Of a stretch of DNA of 64,000 bases, positions 19,961-29,639 are shown piece after piece (position 1 is the stretch's first letter; each line of letters starts with the position of its first letter). The translations under genes and the position numbers were made by a program. The DNA comes from Blasia pusilla (lineage: Eukaryota; Marchantiophyta; Marchantiopsida; Blasiales), in contig CM114275.1 of the NCBI GenBank assembly GCA_050084515.1, forward strand, positions 2,666,001-2,730,000. The letters are read 5' to 3'. Under the pieces are notes generated by a model. It did no database searches, was not told the origin of the DNA, and saw nothing but the letters and a program-made list of their open reading frames with translations.

Positions 19961-21192
19961 ACAAAAGGAAGGGGGCCTTCAATCTACGAGCTCTATGTTA
20001 GGGCGGTTGTGAGATCTGGTGATGAGAAACTCTATATGGAAGCCTTCAACCGATGCGTAGCAGGAACTCCCCTCGAGCAAGACGTACACATTGGTGGGGA
20101 TATTCTTGGGCGCGTTTCTAGATGTCCCATACAGATGGTGGTAGAGCAGTCCAAGCAAGACTCGTGGAGACCATATAAGTATCTTGACTTTAGGAATGTG
20201 AAGAGGCAGCATCGAGGAACAAATCCGGTGATTGATTTGGATGAGGAAATTACGCCGCCTAGGTATTTGGGGACTCCGGATTGCGCCCAAATCCGTGATG
20301 GAGTAACTTCTCCAAAATCAATGAATGTTTGATTTCAAAAGCCCTCCGTTGCTGGAAGTTCACAACATCCGGTCGCTGGGAGGTTTCAAAAATATGGGAT
20401 GGCATTAGGAGAGCATGCGGCACTTTCCTAAATAAGAACTGTATAAGGACTAGATGACCACTGCCTGGGTTTTGGGGACTCAAAACCTTTGATCGTTTCA
20501 CAAGGACCGGGGATCAATTGAAGTACTTCTTCTGCCCAAATGAATCTTGCGCTTTCCGGAAGTCTTATCCGTCTGCCATTGGAGCTCCGGGGAATTCCCC
20601 CACGATTTGGGCTATTGCCGTAGGTACAAATTGCACTCAAGAAAAAGTGGACAATCTTACAAGTGCCGGTTTCAGACTCGTAGACGGAGGAAGTTCAGAT
20701 CATGTTCGCATTATAGAGACCTTCGCATTTCGTATTCAACCCAAGATTGATGTCAACATATACCCGGAGAAGGTGGATGATCTCAATCCACTATTTTTGT
20801 TTGAGTCTAGAAATGGGGTGAAGAGAAATATAATGTGTAGGCCAACGGTAGAGAGAGCGAAGCGAATTGCATCAGCTCGAGAGGCAAAAATGGAGATCAT
20901 TACCACAAAAGATGTCCACAGTGGCAATGGAATAGGAAGGATGTATTGGGTCAGGAACAACATTGTAAATTCAAGTGTCACAGGGGTGTATGAAGTGCAC
21001 ATCTGTTGCTTTCCCACATGTTCATGTGATGACTTTGTCCAAAGAGAGACAAGTGGCAAAAGGTATTTCCCTTGTAAGCACATGTACTATGTGTTGCTTG
21101 TAGTTTTAAGAGAGTGGGAGGTAGGAGTAGGATTCCATCGACCAATGCTGTCCCTCAAAGAAGTGCGAAGTATTTTACACAAACCACTTTGA
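19961..21192 (+). pseudogene. MULE-like transposase gene of copy A, 3' part with SWIM zinc finger
   Basis: After the octamer ACAAAAGG the frame continues RGPSIYELYVRAVV, then DLDEEITPPRYLGTPDCAQI to a stop at 20332. A poorly conserved stretch (20333-20517) with another stop follows, then a 224-residue open frame (20518-21192) with FFCPNESCAFRKSYPSAIG and, near its end, CCFPTCSCDDFVQRE and KRYFPCKHMYYVLLVV. The pattern C-x-C (21018-21026), fifteen residues, C-x-H (21073-21081) is a SWIM zinc finger, typical of the C-terminus of MULE and FAR1-type transposases. It is the direct continuation of the gene interrupted at 10199. Confidence 0.65.
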
Positions 21193-21640
21193 GGATGCAA
21201 AATGAGGTTTTAGATTGTACTTTCATTTTCAAAAACCTTCACTTTGAGCTTGAACTCTATTCAGCCCAAGGAAAATGATAGATTTTTTCCAGACCTTGGA
21301 TGGAAAAAGTGATTAATTCCACACTTATGATTCCACTGATTTTTCAGTTTTCTAAATTTTGTGCAAATTGCAACTGGTCGGACTCACATGGGTTGCAAAA
21401 ATGTGGAAGAGGAAAAAAATTTTGTGGGAGTGCTTAAGAATTGAGAAGAAAAGTGCAAAAAAATCATAGAAAAAGTTTCCTCTCTTCAACCCAACGGAAA
21501 CTCTCTTCAAAAAAAAGTATCTCTTTGGGTTGAAGGTAGTTTCCTCTCTCCTCTCTCCTCTCTTCCTCTCCTCTTACCGCACCTCCACACTCAGGCAACC
21601 AGTCGCATCCGACGCATTGCTTGGTTTCTGCGGTTTGAAA
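21193..21640. other. 3' flank of copy A and truncated end of copy B
   Basis: No gene. One hairpin-type palindrome relic lies at about 21369-21396. A TC-rich run (about 21540-21580) and a sequence like the start of the transposase intron (21600-21670, minus strand) follow; this marks where copy B is cut off, inside its equivalent of the 9571-10023 intron. Confidence 0.5.
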
Positions 21641-21681
21641 TCCCTATAGTTCCCACACTTCTCAACTTGAGCTGCAACTTT

Positions 21682-22930
21682 TCAAACAATTCTTAGCATG
21701 AGCTCGAAAGGACGAAATAGTGAACTCACGTGCCGCATGAAGTTTCCCAATTGTCTCTTTTGTACAGTCCACCAACTGATCCAAGAGCACAACTCTTTGT
21801 ACTTCCCCTCAATTGCATGCTTCCTCCACCACCCACAAAGTTCTTCTTGGCACTCCATGGCCTGTTTCAAGGTTTTGCTATCCTTGCAGCGTTGGAGTAG
21901 AGTGACATGCTCTATTCTCTTATTCTCCTTCATGCAAGATTTGGTATACCAGATCACAGACTGTTGCCAATGGAAAGCATCCGACCTTTCCCTCTCTGGT
22001 TGAACCTCTCCATCCCAGAACACTTTCCTGATAGCAATCCATCCAAGTTGTGCATTTTCCGCCATGAATCCATAAATTTCCGGAGGTGGCCTTTTTTTTC
22101 CTTCACCACCTCCAATAAGAGTAACCAACACATCTTCAAACTGTATCTCACAGAAAAATATAGTTTTGAGTCCCTTCTCCATATGGTCGTAAACGTGAGC
22201 ACCCATGGTCAACCATCCATTCAGCAGTTTGTAGCAAATATCAAAGCTTACCCAGCTCCCGTAGAGATCTTCCCCTTCCCTCATTTGATCTATAAGCTCG
22301 AGGCCACTCGACGGCCCTGTAGTTGACATTTTGAAGACATAAGCCCTGGATCCTTCGTCTCCCTGGCCAATGAACTGCCATCTCTGAATAAATGGGAATC
22401 TAGAGTTGGCCTTGATTTTGGCAATGACATCCATTTCTGCCGTCTTTCCATTAAGTACCCGTCTTTGATGCAGCAAGTTCCGGAAGCATTCAGGATCAGC
22501 GAGAAATGCGAGATTTTCCCATAGTTGTTTCTCCTCAGTAGCCGTGATCTCGCCCTGCCCAGAGATTCCAAACAATTGTTCACAAATATGTGATATTGTT
22601 GTTAACTTGATCACTCCGGGCTTTGATCCCGGAGAGTTTCTATATACCTCAACCACTTTCTTTGCCACATCCTCCTTGATGTGTCTCTGAATTGCACCGG
22701 TAACAGGATGAATGTGGGAGCCAACATGAACTGCCACCCTGGTGTACTCGGACGTAGAACTAAAGTCGTGTACAATGAAAAATATTTATGCAGGATACGC
22801 TCCAATGCAAACAGGGGATGCCCGACAATCAAGACATCGATGGCCTCCCGGCGGTGTGGTCGCATCGACCTCATATGGAGTTTCTGCATTCTTTGGGGGG
22901 AATTGCAATGTATTCACTCGCCCATTGCAC
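21682..22930 (-). pseudogene. MULE-like transposase gene of copy B (truncated at both ends)
   Basis: This is the inverted homologue of 8390-9618. The long frame 22737-21682 (351 residues, no stop) is less damaged than copy A: HVGSHIHPVTGAIQRHIKED, YRNSPGSKPGVIKLTT, GWLTMGAHVYDHMEKGLKTI, PPPEIYGFMAENAQLGWIAI, QAMECQEELCGWWRK and ISWWTVQKRQLGNFM. Upstream (22930-22740) are CNGRVNTLQFPPKN, GGHRCLDC and VHDFSSTSEYTRVAVHVGSH with one stop. The region before CNGRVN, present in copy A from 7592, is absent; so is everything after the first 3' intron, including the SWIM finger. The gene runs away from the second gene at 23635. Confidence 0.65.
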
Positions 22931-22939
22931 TCTAGATAC

Positions 22940-23240
22940 GGGCAGCCCGGGTACCTCGCCTTGTTACCCGAGGACGAGGGAAGCGTGCAACCCGATAGGT
23001 TGCATGGGTACCTCGCCTTGTTACCCCAAGACGAGGGAAGCGTGCAACCTGTCGGTTTTCGAAAGGTTTCCCGAGTACCTCGCCTTGTTACCCCAAGATG
23101 AGGGAAGCGTGCAACCCGTTGGTCTCTGACGGGTTTCCTGGGTACCTCGCCTTGTTACCCCAAGACGAGGTAAGCGTGCAACCCGTCGGTCTTCGACGAG
23201 TTGCACGTCTGACAAGGGGGACGGGTTGCATGTTTCCCAC
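22940..23240. repeat. Minisatellite in the divergent spacer of copy B
   Basis: Four to five tandem units of about 60-65 bp, each with GGGTACCTCGCCTTGTTACC, CCAAGACGAGG, GAAGCGTGCAACCCG and a partial palindrome. It is the inverse of the array at 6750-7080 and lies between the divergent transposase and methyltransferase-like genes. Confidence 0.8.
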
Positions 23241-23321
23241 GTGCAAAGTTCCATAACGGCCAACATCACCGTCGGTGCAACGGTTCCAACCATCCAACGG
23301 TCAGCTCAACGGTTCGAAAAG

Positions 23322-23329
23322 TATAAAAG
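23322..23329 (+). promoter_or_regulatory. Candidate TATA box of the copy B second gene
   Basis: TATAAAAG lies about 70 bases before the first short frame (ATG at 23394) and 306 bases before the ATG at 23635. Copy A has GTAAATAGG in the corresponding place on the minus strand (about 6600). Confidence 0.5.
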
Positions 23330-23634
23330 GCTGAGATTTCGCTCATTTCCCTTTTTCATTTCGTGATTTCAGGTGCTCTTCCTCCGAGCAGATGAAGTTA
23401 CCTTCTGCGCATGCCAAGTTGGTTACATTGACCCCTTCGCTGGAAGGTGACGACGATCCAGCACCAGACGCTTTGAGGTTCATTTCGGCAAGCCCCTCCG
23501 TTTGAAGGTCAAGGCGCTTCACCACAAAACGCTTGGAGAGTTGGGTTTAGGCACTCCATTGAAGCTTCGAGGGATCTGTTGTGCACAGGAGCAGATAACA
23601 CTGTCAAGGAGGAAGAATTGACCCAACGTGCACC

Positions 23635-24297
23635 ATGACAAGGAAGAAAATACAAGAAACAAATGAAGGGAGCATCACTCCCAAGTCCATCAGGACTCCT
23701 ACATCACCATCTCCTGGTCCTCGCTTGGCGAATGAGATAAGGCAACAAGAAATAGAGGAGCGGGAAAGGGAAGCAGATATGCACAGGCAGGAGGTTCTGG
23801 AAAAACTTGCTCTAGAGGAGCTTGCAAAGAAAAAAGACGAGGTTGAGGCATCAAAGGCCTCGAAGAAGAGAGTCGCGGACAAGAAACGCGAGAAGAAGCG
23901 TCTTGACGCCTCCATCAAGAGAGCAGAATTGGCGAAAGCTCAAAGAGAAAAAGAAATCGCCATTGAAGAAAGCCCTGCCCGTCCAACACGTAATGTTGAG
24001 ATGCAGGAAATGTCTTCGATGAGGTCTAGGGACACCATGAATCTAAAATCCACTGAGGAAAGAGCGGAAGTTCAAGTGACGGACGATGAGGTCATGAGGA
24101 CATCAAGTGTGGAGATGGTGGACATCTCAGAAGAAGCAAGAGAAGAGTCTTCGTCGTCATTGAGCCCGGTGGAAGAAATCGACCTTTATCGCATCGACGA
24201 GTTTCCCATGGACTTACTAGCTCCTGTCCTAGAGCAGCTAGCGGGGCTGGACATCGACCCAGTCTTTGAGCGGGTAAGAAGAATTCGGGTTATGTGA
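23635..24297 (+). CDS. Copy B N-terminal coiled-coil exon
   Basis: The ATG at 23635 opens MTRKKIQETNEGSITPKSIR, then TPTSPSPGPRLANEIR, then a long charged helix (QQEIEEREREADMHRQEV, KRVADKKREKKRLDASIKRA) and an acidic Ser-rich end (SSSSLSPVEEIDLYRIDEF). A GGTAAG donor near 24269 suggests that the exon ends at about FERV rather than at the later stop. The longest intact piece of this gene in the window. No enzyme motif. Confidence 0.65.
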   Translation: MTRKKIQETNEGSITPKSIRTPTSPSPGPRLANEIRQQEIEEREREADMHRQEVLEKLALEELAKKKDEVEASKASKKRVADKKREKKRLDASIKRAELAKAQREKEIAIEESPARPTRNVEMQEMSSMRSRDTMNLKSTEERAEVQVTDDEVMRTSSVEMVDISEEAREESSSSLSPVEEIDLYRIDEFPMDLLAPVLEQLAGLDIDPVFERVRRIRVM

Positions 24298-24699
24298 AAG
24301 CTCATTATGTAATACATTGGCGAAACACAATATTTTATTGACTTTGTCCCCATAGTGGCAGGTTGTTAAGCACATGGCACTGATGGAGGGCCAAAAGTCC
24401 CCAAGAATTCCACTTTGTCGACTGCGGACAATGGAGTACGTCCTCAAAATTTAGTCGGAGGAGGACATTGCAAAGCTGAAACAGTCGTCAGCGACGGCAT
24501 CCTACGTCGACAGCTTCCCTCCGTTCTATGTTCAGCCTTACGATGAACATGGAACCCAAGCTTTGGTGACGGAAGAGGACTTGGAGGCGTTGGACACATT
24601 CTGGAGGATGAGAGACCATGAGTTTGGAAGAGCGATTGAAGGAACCCAATTTAGCTGGATGCGGAACCTCTACTTCTTCATCTGGGATGGGATCCAATT

Positions 24700-25690
24700 A
24701 TGCAACCCGTCGGAGTCCGACGGGTTCCATAATTGGAAAGCTTGAAGATGGGCACGAATGATTTGAGTCTCTTTCCCCCATCCTCTTTGAGGTTAAGGTC
24801 ATAGTCAAGCAAACCTTTGGAGTCCAACGGATTTCCTGGTGGCCAAGCACACCAGATTAATCCGGGATACTAAAACCAGTCGAACATCGATGGGATGAAA
24901 AATGAGTGCATGATTTATTTGTTCTACCATCCGTCAGATTTCGACGAGTTGCACAATGAGGGCTAAGAAATCATCGGACGCCTGAAAGCAACTTGTCGGA
25001 GTCCGACGAGTTGCCGGACTAACCGTTATTTTTTGGATACTTTTGGCCGAAAGCAACTTGTTGAATTCCGACAGGTTGCATTTTCCCCCCAAGGCACGTG
25101 GTCGTAAACGAGAGCTTGCTTTTAGGCGTCCAATTCTAGCTTTACAGGGCCATTACGAAACCCGTCGGATTCCAACAGGTTGATATGGAGAGTTTTTATC
25201 TAGAAACCTGTCTCGGAATGGAAGTCATTCTACAACCCGTCGGATTCCGACGGGTTAGAACCAAGGAATAGGAGTCATTCTCTGGTTGCTCAGAGAATCA
25301 CGAACAGAGAGTGCAACCCGTCGGACTCCGATGGGTTGCAAAACTCTCGGGAGATTTCAAGGATGACCAATCCGTCTGAGTCCAACGGGTTACAGGAATC
25401 GCTTTCACTTGTAGTCTCTTCGACAAAAAATGTATTTTTTGCAACCCGTCGGACTCCAACGGGTTGCAACACTTATCTATGTGTTACCTTTTGGACCCCG
25501 ATGGGTTGACAAAATTGCGACTAGTCGGAGTCCGACGGGTTGCAGGAAATACATTTTTCGTTAAAGAGACTACAATGGATTGGGCATCCTTGAAATCTCC
25601 TGAGAGTGTTGCAATCCATCAGAGTTCGACGGGTTGCACTCTCTGTTTATGACTCTCTGGTGCAACCAGACGGAACCCGATAGGTTGTAG
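24700..25690. repeat. Dense palindromic hairpin array in intron of copy B
   Basis: About fifteen whole or partial palindromes occur in 1 kb. Good copies: 24701-24727, 24989-25015, 25232-25256, 25313-25339, 25440-25466, 25527-25543 with 25613-25639. Arms follow GCAACCCGTCGGA with few changes; spacing between them varies from about 40 to 130 bp. Confidence 0.8.
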
Positions 25691-27135
25691 TATTCTTACC
25701 GTGTGTTTGGATTTGCAAGATTGTGTGCGAGGGGAACGTCACCCACCACTGGATCCAAGATTGTGATAGGATCAAGAAGGTGCTTACGACGCACCCGGCA
25801 GAGTACAAGGGATTCCTGGGTGACGATCTAGTCAATGAGATGCTGGCAAAGGGAGCTCAAAAAAGAAGATCTGGGCAAATACCTTCATTTCCCAAGATGC
25901 AGCTGTCATAATCTTCTGTTGGTCCAAGATCAAGGCTGCCAAGAAGAGTGTACGTTGGAACTGGAGCGAAGGGAGAATGTGTCCGCGTCGGAACGGGAAA
26001 ATTTATTTAGGTTGCCGTATCTAGAGCTACAAAGTACACTACAAGCAAGATGCACCGTTACATTGCAATTCTCAACCCCGAACTTGGCCCGGAGTTTTAC
26101 AAGGAGCCCAAGGCGATAATCAAGCACCAACGGAAGAGAGACAAAGATCCACAAGGTCGGATCAGAGAGAAAGTGTCTTTGGACTGCGTGCACAGGTTTG
26201 CATTGTCTGGCATGTCCGAGTTTAGGCGAATCCGACTGATGAAAATCAGTCGAGGGCATTGAGGAGATTTTGAACTATGGCTTGATGACATGAGAGATAA
26301 GCCGACAAAAAACCGAGGATTTCGGATGATGTTCAAGAATCACATCCTCCCTGAGGCAGATCTAGACGAGGAAATAGACGCGAAAAAATGGGATTTTGCA
26401 AAGAAGAAGCGGGATATTCAGAACCAAGTGGCCGAGTCATATTGACAAAGATCTACCCAACGGATGGTGTACAGGTACCTCATCAATTGTGTGAATGCAG
26501 GTACCTGGTGCAAATTTCTGGCAGCCTGCAAATTGTGGGCTTCTCCGCCTGATGGAGAGGGATTTTCCATGTACGACATGGAGATGGGACATGGCATGTC
26601 AAATTGGGAGGTAATAAATTTTCCAATATGGTTGGACTTCAACGACCCAGAGGACATTACAGACAAAAATCTACGCGTGGTCTATGATGCAGTGGTCGCT
26701 AGTAGGGATGACATTCCAAACTTCGTGAAACATGACAAATTTTTCGAAGGAGATGCGGAGGAGCAAGCCCTCAAGACAACAGAGTTGGTGGCAAAGGTCA
26801 TCACTGCCAAAGACAAATCCACAACGGGTTTGAAAGCCAAGGCGAGGGGATCGAGGAATTCCGAGAAAAGAGGCTGAGTCTTCAAGGCGAGAGGCGGAGT
26901 CGTCCAGGCAAGAGGGGCGAGAGGGCCGGACCAGGTCCTCGTCAAAGAAAACTCCTGTGGAGTCTGAGGTAACGGAGACTCCAACAAGCCAACAACACAC
27001 TCGGGACAAGCGAAAGCGGGAGGCGCTTGGTTCGTCCAAGGGAGGAGATAAGGATGTGGAATACACTCCATCATCCTTAGGCACCCATAGGGAAACAACA
27101 AGGACAAGTGAAGAAGGACAAATGTCCTTCTCCAC

Positions 27136-27568
27136 TTGACTCATCTTGTTGATGAACTGCAGAGTTTCAGTTCTCAGAAGTCGACACCTGCCATCGAGAA
27201 ATTGACCGTGCTAGGGCAAAAACTCCTTCGAAACGGGCACGCCCCCTGGACGGTGCATGGGGTTGCTGAGGAGGTGGTAGTGGACCTTTTAATTGCAGAT
27301 TTTCCTTTTGGGTTTCGCTTGTGGGACAACAATCCATCTGACTATCCCATACTGGAATGTCCTGCTTTCCTATGACCAGATCGCTCTATTGTTTTCTTTT
27401 GCTAACGCGTATCTCAGTGACAGGGGTTGTTTCTTGGTCCTTAATGGAGGGAGCGAAGACAAGCTCTTTAACCTTCAGTGCGTGAAGAGGTCGCTGAAGT
27501 GGAGGACGGCGCAATCATGGGTCATAAAAAATGAGTATCCACTCAGATCGGCAACGAAACAAGTTCGG
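27136..27568 (+). pseudogene. Copy B block with degenerate methyltransferase motif IV
   Basis: Reads VVVDLLIADFPFGFRLWDNN, then after a two-base deletion near 27345 (compared with copy A) YDQIALLFSFANAYLSDRGC, FLVLNGGSEDKLFNLQCVKR and WVIKNEYPLRSATKQVRV, ending at a GTAAGT donor at 27569. DFPFG is nearer the canonical DPPYG than copy A's DFPS. The following strand-helix-strand order and the aromatic/Asn-rich WVIKNEYP segment match amino-methyltransferase layout. Confidence 0.5.
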
Positions 27569-27609
27569 GTAAGTTCACTTTTTGAACGAATTGAGTTTGT
27601 TCACATATA

Positions 27610-28160
27610 CAACCTGTTGGATCTCAACATGTTGCAAATTCACCTTAGGAACCGGACGGGTTGCAAGTAGAATTCCTTTTGCACTTGTGTCTGCAGTGAT
27701 GCAATCCGTCTGAAAGCGACGGCTTGCAAATTCACCAACACGTCTCCAGTGATTGCAACCCGTCTGAACCCGACAGGTTGCAAGTAGCATTGCTTTTCCA
27801 CTTGTTTCTAGAGTGACGGGTTGCTCTCATATTAGGAACTTCTCAACTTTGAACAATTCGATTCAGTTGTAAGCCAACCATCGGATTCCGACAGGTTGCA
27901 ATTATGTCTAGCAAAATGAGCAATCTGGTCGGCTTCCGACGGGTTGCTCATAGGTAAAGAATCCTCTTAGAGTTGTAAAGCAACCCGTCAGAGTCTGACG
28001 GGTTGCTGTTCTGTCATGCCTATAGGCCAAGTTCGGACGGGTTGGTAATCACTGGGGACTAGTAGGACGGGTTGAAAAGCAACCCGTTGGACTCCAACAG
28101 GTTGATCTTGTGTCTAGCCAAATGAGCAACCCGTCGGATCCCGAAGGGTTGCACATTGTG
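27610..28160. repeat. Palindromic hairpin array in second intron of copy B
   Basis: Around ten whole or partial palindromes. The one at 27980-28006 is a perfect inverted repeat with 13-base arms GCAACCCGTCAGA, one spacer base, and the exact reverse complement; it differs from the family consensus at one base in each arm, in a paired way. Confidence 0.8.
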
Positions 28161-28239
28161 TCATTTTATGGAGAGTAGACCAACGGTCTACTACCTTTTT
28201 CTTTTTTGCTGACATTATTTTCCACCTGCTTGTTCACAG

Positions 28240-29092
28240 ATGGACCACTCATTTGTCTATGGCTTTGTAAGGCCCGAGCACAACTTCCAAGTGTTCCAGA
28301 TCTTGGATCTAGTGGATCCATGCTCCGATGGGTACAACTTAGATAGTCTCTACAATTCCCCCCCTGAGAATTTTCATGCAGGAAGGGACCCCCTTACTTG
28401 GAGGAAGGGAGAAGTCACTTGCCTTGATGCAAACGCTCATGGAGCTCTGCTGGAGGCCGAGTGACTTGGTCTTTGACTTAGTGGCCCTATCATGGGCGAG
28501 TATCAGAGGCGCCTAGTAGAGTGGCAGGAACATTCTCTGCCTTGAGGGAAGGCCAGAACTTTTTGACCTTTGCAAAGAGGCAAAGGCGGATTACGAGAGG
28601 CTAGTGGGAGTATACAACTCTCCTCCAAAGCCAACTGCTCCAATTCCAGAGCCACCATTGATAGTGACATCATCGTCACTTCCTACTATTTCAAAAATCG
28701 GGAGGGCAAAGCCGACAATAATTGTCGAAGAGATCTCGGACGATGATGAGTGAGTTCAAAGGTTTATCGGACCCAACTTGACTGAAGCGTTTTGGAGTTG
28801 GGATTTAGTGGTTTCCAAGGACGGAACACATATTGATACTGCATGGGTGTCACCTTGCAGAGCATACAAGATTTACTGTCGAGGAAGGCGTTGGGACTCA
28901 AATCATGTTACATGGGACCGTTATGGTGTACCTAGCGAGGGGCCAAGGCTCTCAAATTCCCCAACATTTACAATCCCCATCTACAATCGGCCAGAGGAGC
29001 CACTTGTATCCCAAGACATTCCTTTTGTACAAGAACCTAGGAGAGTTAGGAGTAAATTTGTAGATGACAAGGCTGAAGAAATCATAGACTAG
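28240..29092 (+). pseudogene. Copy B C-terminal exons with SAM-binding motif
   Basis: The exon begins after CACAG at 28239 (MDHSFVYGFVRPEHNFQVFQ). The SAM-motif frame then reads LMELCWRPSDLVFDLVALSW, later GRNILCLEGRPELFDLCKEA, with two adjacent stops in between, and ends PTIIVEEISDDDE. A GTGAGT donor sits right at that end (28749), and the next frame (about 28810-29092: HIDTAWVSPCRAYKIYCRGR to a stop after EEIID) is probably a last exon, because its counterpart is also kept near 945-1074. Motif I has PSDLVFDLVALS where copy A has PGDLVFDLVGLSG, so copy B lost the key glycines. Confidence 0.5.
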
Positions 29093-29229
29093 ATCAAATG
29101 TACATTTCTAAGCTTCCCTCCGATGTAATAAAGGACAAGAAGTTTTTGAACCATGATGGTTTTTGTTAAAATTTGCTGAATTTTTTTTCGTTCTTGTCGA
29201 TTGTGTTGGTCCATCTACTCGATGTTGTT

Positions 29230-29630
29230 TATTTTGCAACCCATCGGATTCCGACGAGTTGCAAACTAGGGAACCAGAGACTATCGGATTAGGATTTGGT
29301 TGCAAATTGGGGCTTTGGTTTGCAACCATAAAAATGAGGGACCAACGAGCAAGTTTGGAATTTCTCGGATTTCGACAAGTTGCAGTTCCTGGACAAGGTT
29401 TGCGACATGTGGAATTCCGAGAAGTTGCTTGAGTGATCCCACTCTTTTCTTGTTAGTCCAACTTTTCAGGCATTCTGGCAGGCTTCTTCACTTTTGCCTC
29501 GTTCCCCCATTATTGTCACACCATTCTTCTCTAACACGTTATTTCAAAGAGGTGTTGGATTCCTACTACCTGTCGGATTCTCATGTCGGATTCCCAACCT
29601 CTCGGATTCTCATGGGTTGCAGGGCGAAAT
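29230..29630. repeat. Palindrome relics at the outer end of copy B
   Basis: One good copy lies at 29238-29264 (GCAACCCATCGGA arm) and decayed pieces follow to 29625, including a triplicated CTCGGATTCTCATG / GTCGGATTCTCATG / GTCGGATTCCCAAC segment. I could not identify the outer terminus of the element. Confidence 0.55.
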
Positions 29631-29639
29631 GGAATCACT

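Larger units (their letters stand above)
23635..28750 (+). pseudogene. Methyltransferase-like gene of the two-gene element, copy B
   Basis: Blocks in order: N-terminal coiled-coil exon (23635-about 24270); a block after an acceptor at about 24361 (VVKHMALMEG to FFIWDG) with one in-frame TAG near 24450; a hairpin-filled intron (24700-25690); a block from about 25724 (VCEGNVTHHWIQDCDRIKKV) with frameshifts around 25860-26040; a block 26464-26877 (FLAACKLWASPPDGEGFSMY, FDGDAEEQAL-like segment, then Arg/Lys/Glu-rich); the motif IV block 27136-27568; a hairpin-filled intron (27569-28239); and the SAM-motif exon 28240-28752. The order motif IV then motif I is that of beta-class amino-methyltransferases. 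The gene diverges from the transposase of copy B. It is broken, but several blocks are less damaged than in copy A; a consensus from both copies would be needed to judge the fold. Confidence 0.6.

Noticed and set aside
24700-25690. CRISPR-like array
   Set aside because: The repeats are palindromic and regularly similar, but spacing varies widely, spacers are not of one length, there are no associated genes, and the genome is eukaryotic with introns.
26530-26580. SPPDGEGF as the catalytic S-P-P motif of an N4-cytosine methyltransferase
   Set aside because: It lacks the preceding hydrophobic strand and the following strand-helix pattern; VDLLIADFPF(G) further downstream fits the position better. 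I keep it only as an outside possibility.
1-29092. One giant transposon with ~8-kb terminal inverted repeats
   Set aside because: The arms differ in extent (copy B lacks the transposase N- and C-terminal parts), and the transposase of copy A reads through into the middle, so two separate inverted copies explain the data better.
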